From the NCBI RefSeq assembly GCF_026725475.1, contig NZ_CP109966.1, positions 186,001 to 250,000 of the forward strand: 64,000 bases of DNA, read 5' to 3'. The position numbers and the translations under genes were made by a program. This document shows, in pieces, positions 63,990-64,000 of the stretch (position 1 is the first letter of the stretch; every line of letters begins with the position of its first letter). The notes beneath the pieces were generated by a model. The model saw nothing but the letters and a program-made list of their open reading frames with translations. It was not told the origin of the DNA and did not search any database. This stretch comes from Catenovulum adriaticum. Its GTDB lineage: Bacteria > Pseudomonadota > Gammaproteobacteria > Enterobacterales > Alteromonadaceae.

Positions 63990-64000
63990 AATTTTAGGTG

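Noticed and set aside
1..64000. tRNA, rRNA and CRISPR
   Set aside because: I read the intergenic regions for cloverleaf-like sequences, rRNA segments and regularly spaced repeats and found none.

Overview
The window looks like a chromosomal stretch of a marine, alga-degrading gammaproteobacterium of the Alteromonadales type, perhaps Catenovulum-like. That placement is an inference. It rests on AT-rich DNA, TonB-dependent receptors paired with tryptophan-halogenase-like and SapC-like genes, ulvan-type enzymes and several LacI-controlled sugar loci. I found no rRNA, tRNA or CRISPR.

Region A is a broken-up ulvan-type polysaccharide cluster. It has a lipoprotein sulfatase (518-1921) and a giant two-module alpha-L-rhamnosidase (2030-7021). 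After an interruption come a GH39-like enzyme, a GH88 unsaturated-uronyl hydrolase, a PL24/PL25-like ulvan lyase and a small secreted carbohydrate-binding-like protein (20413-26915).

Region B (7378-20071) lies inside region A and is a sucrose locus: MFS permease, cytoplasmic GH32, LacI regulator, TonB-dependent receptor, TPR/2OG-Fe(II) oxygenase, halogenase-like flavoprotein and amylosucrase. Three copies of one 16-bp operator precede the permease, the receptor and the amylosucrase. The amylosucrase leader also carries a branched RNA fold ending in a U-run.

Region C (27044-44860) joins a glycerol pathway (glpK, glpR, glpD, tpiA) to a TonB-dependent receptor, a halogenase-like protein, a SapC-like protein, a cytoplasmic GH36 alpha-galactosidase, a cytoplasmic GH42 beta-galactosidase and a sodium/solute symporter. 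These enzymes cover every bond and the glycerol product of galactosylglycerols: floridoside from red algae, or digalactosylglycerol from chloroplast galactolipids. GlpR-like TTCG repeats occur before glpK/glpR, glpD and the galactosidases. I propose this as a galactosylglycerol-utilisation locus. An IS1634-type element with terminal repeats and a probable 6-bp target duplication sits between glpR and glpD.

Region D (about 46000 to the right end) is a fructan regulon: sugar ABC importer, MFS sugar porter, fructokinase, three secreted or lipid-anchored GH32-clan proteins and two paralogous LacI repressors with the same recognition helix. ACAACGTTGT operators recur throughout, in one case within and just after a clear promoter. 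One GH32-like lipoprotein carries two tandem copies of a domain that the other two secreted enzymes carry as an insertion inside the catalytic propeller.
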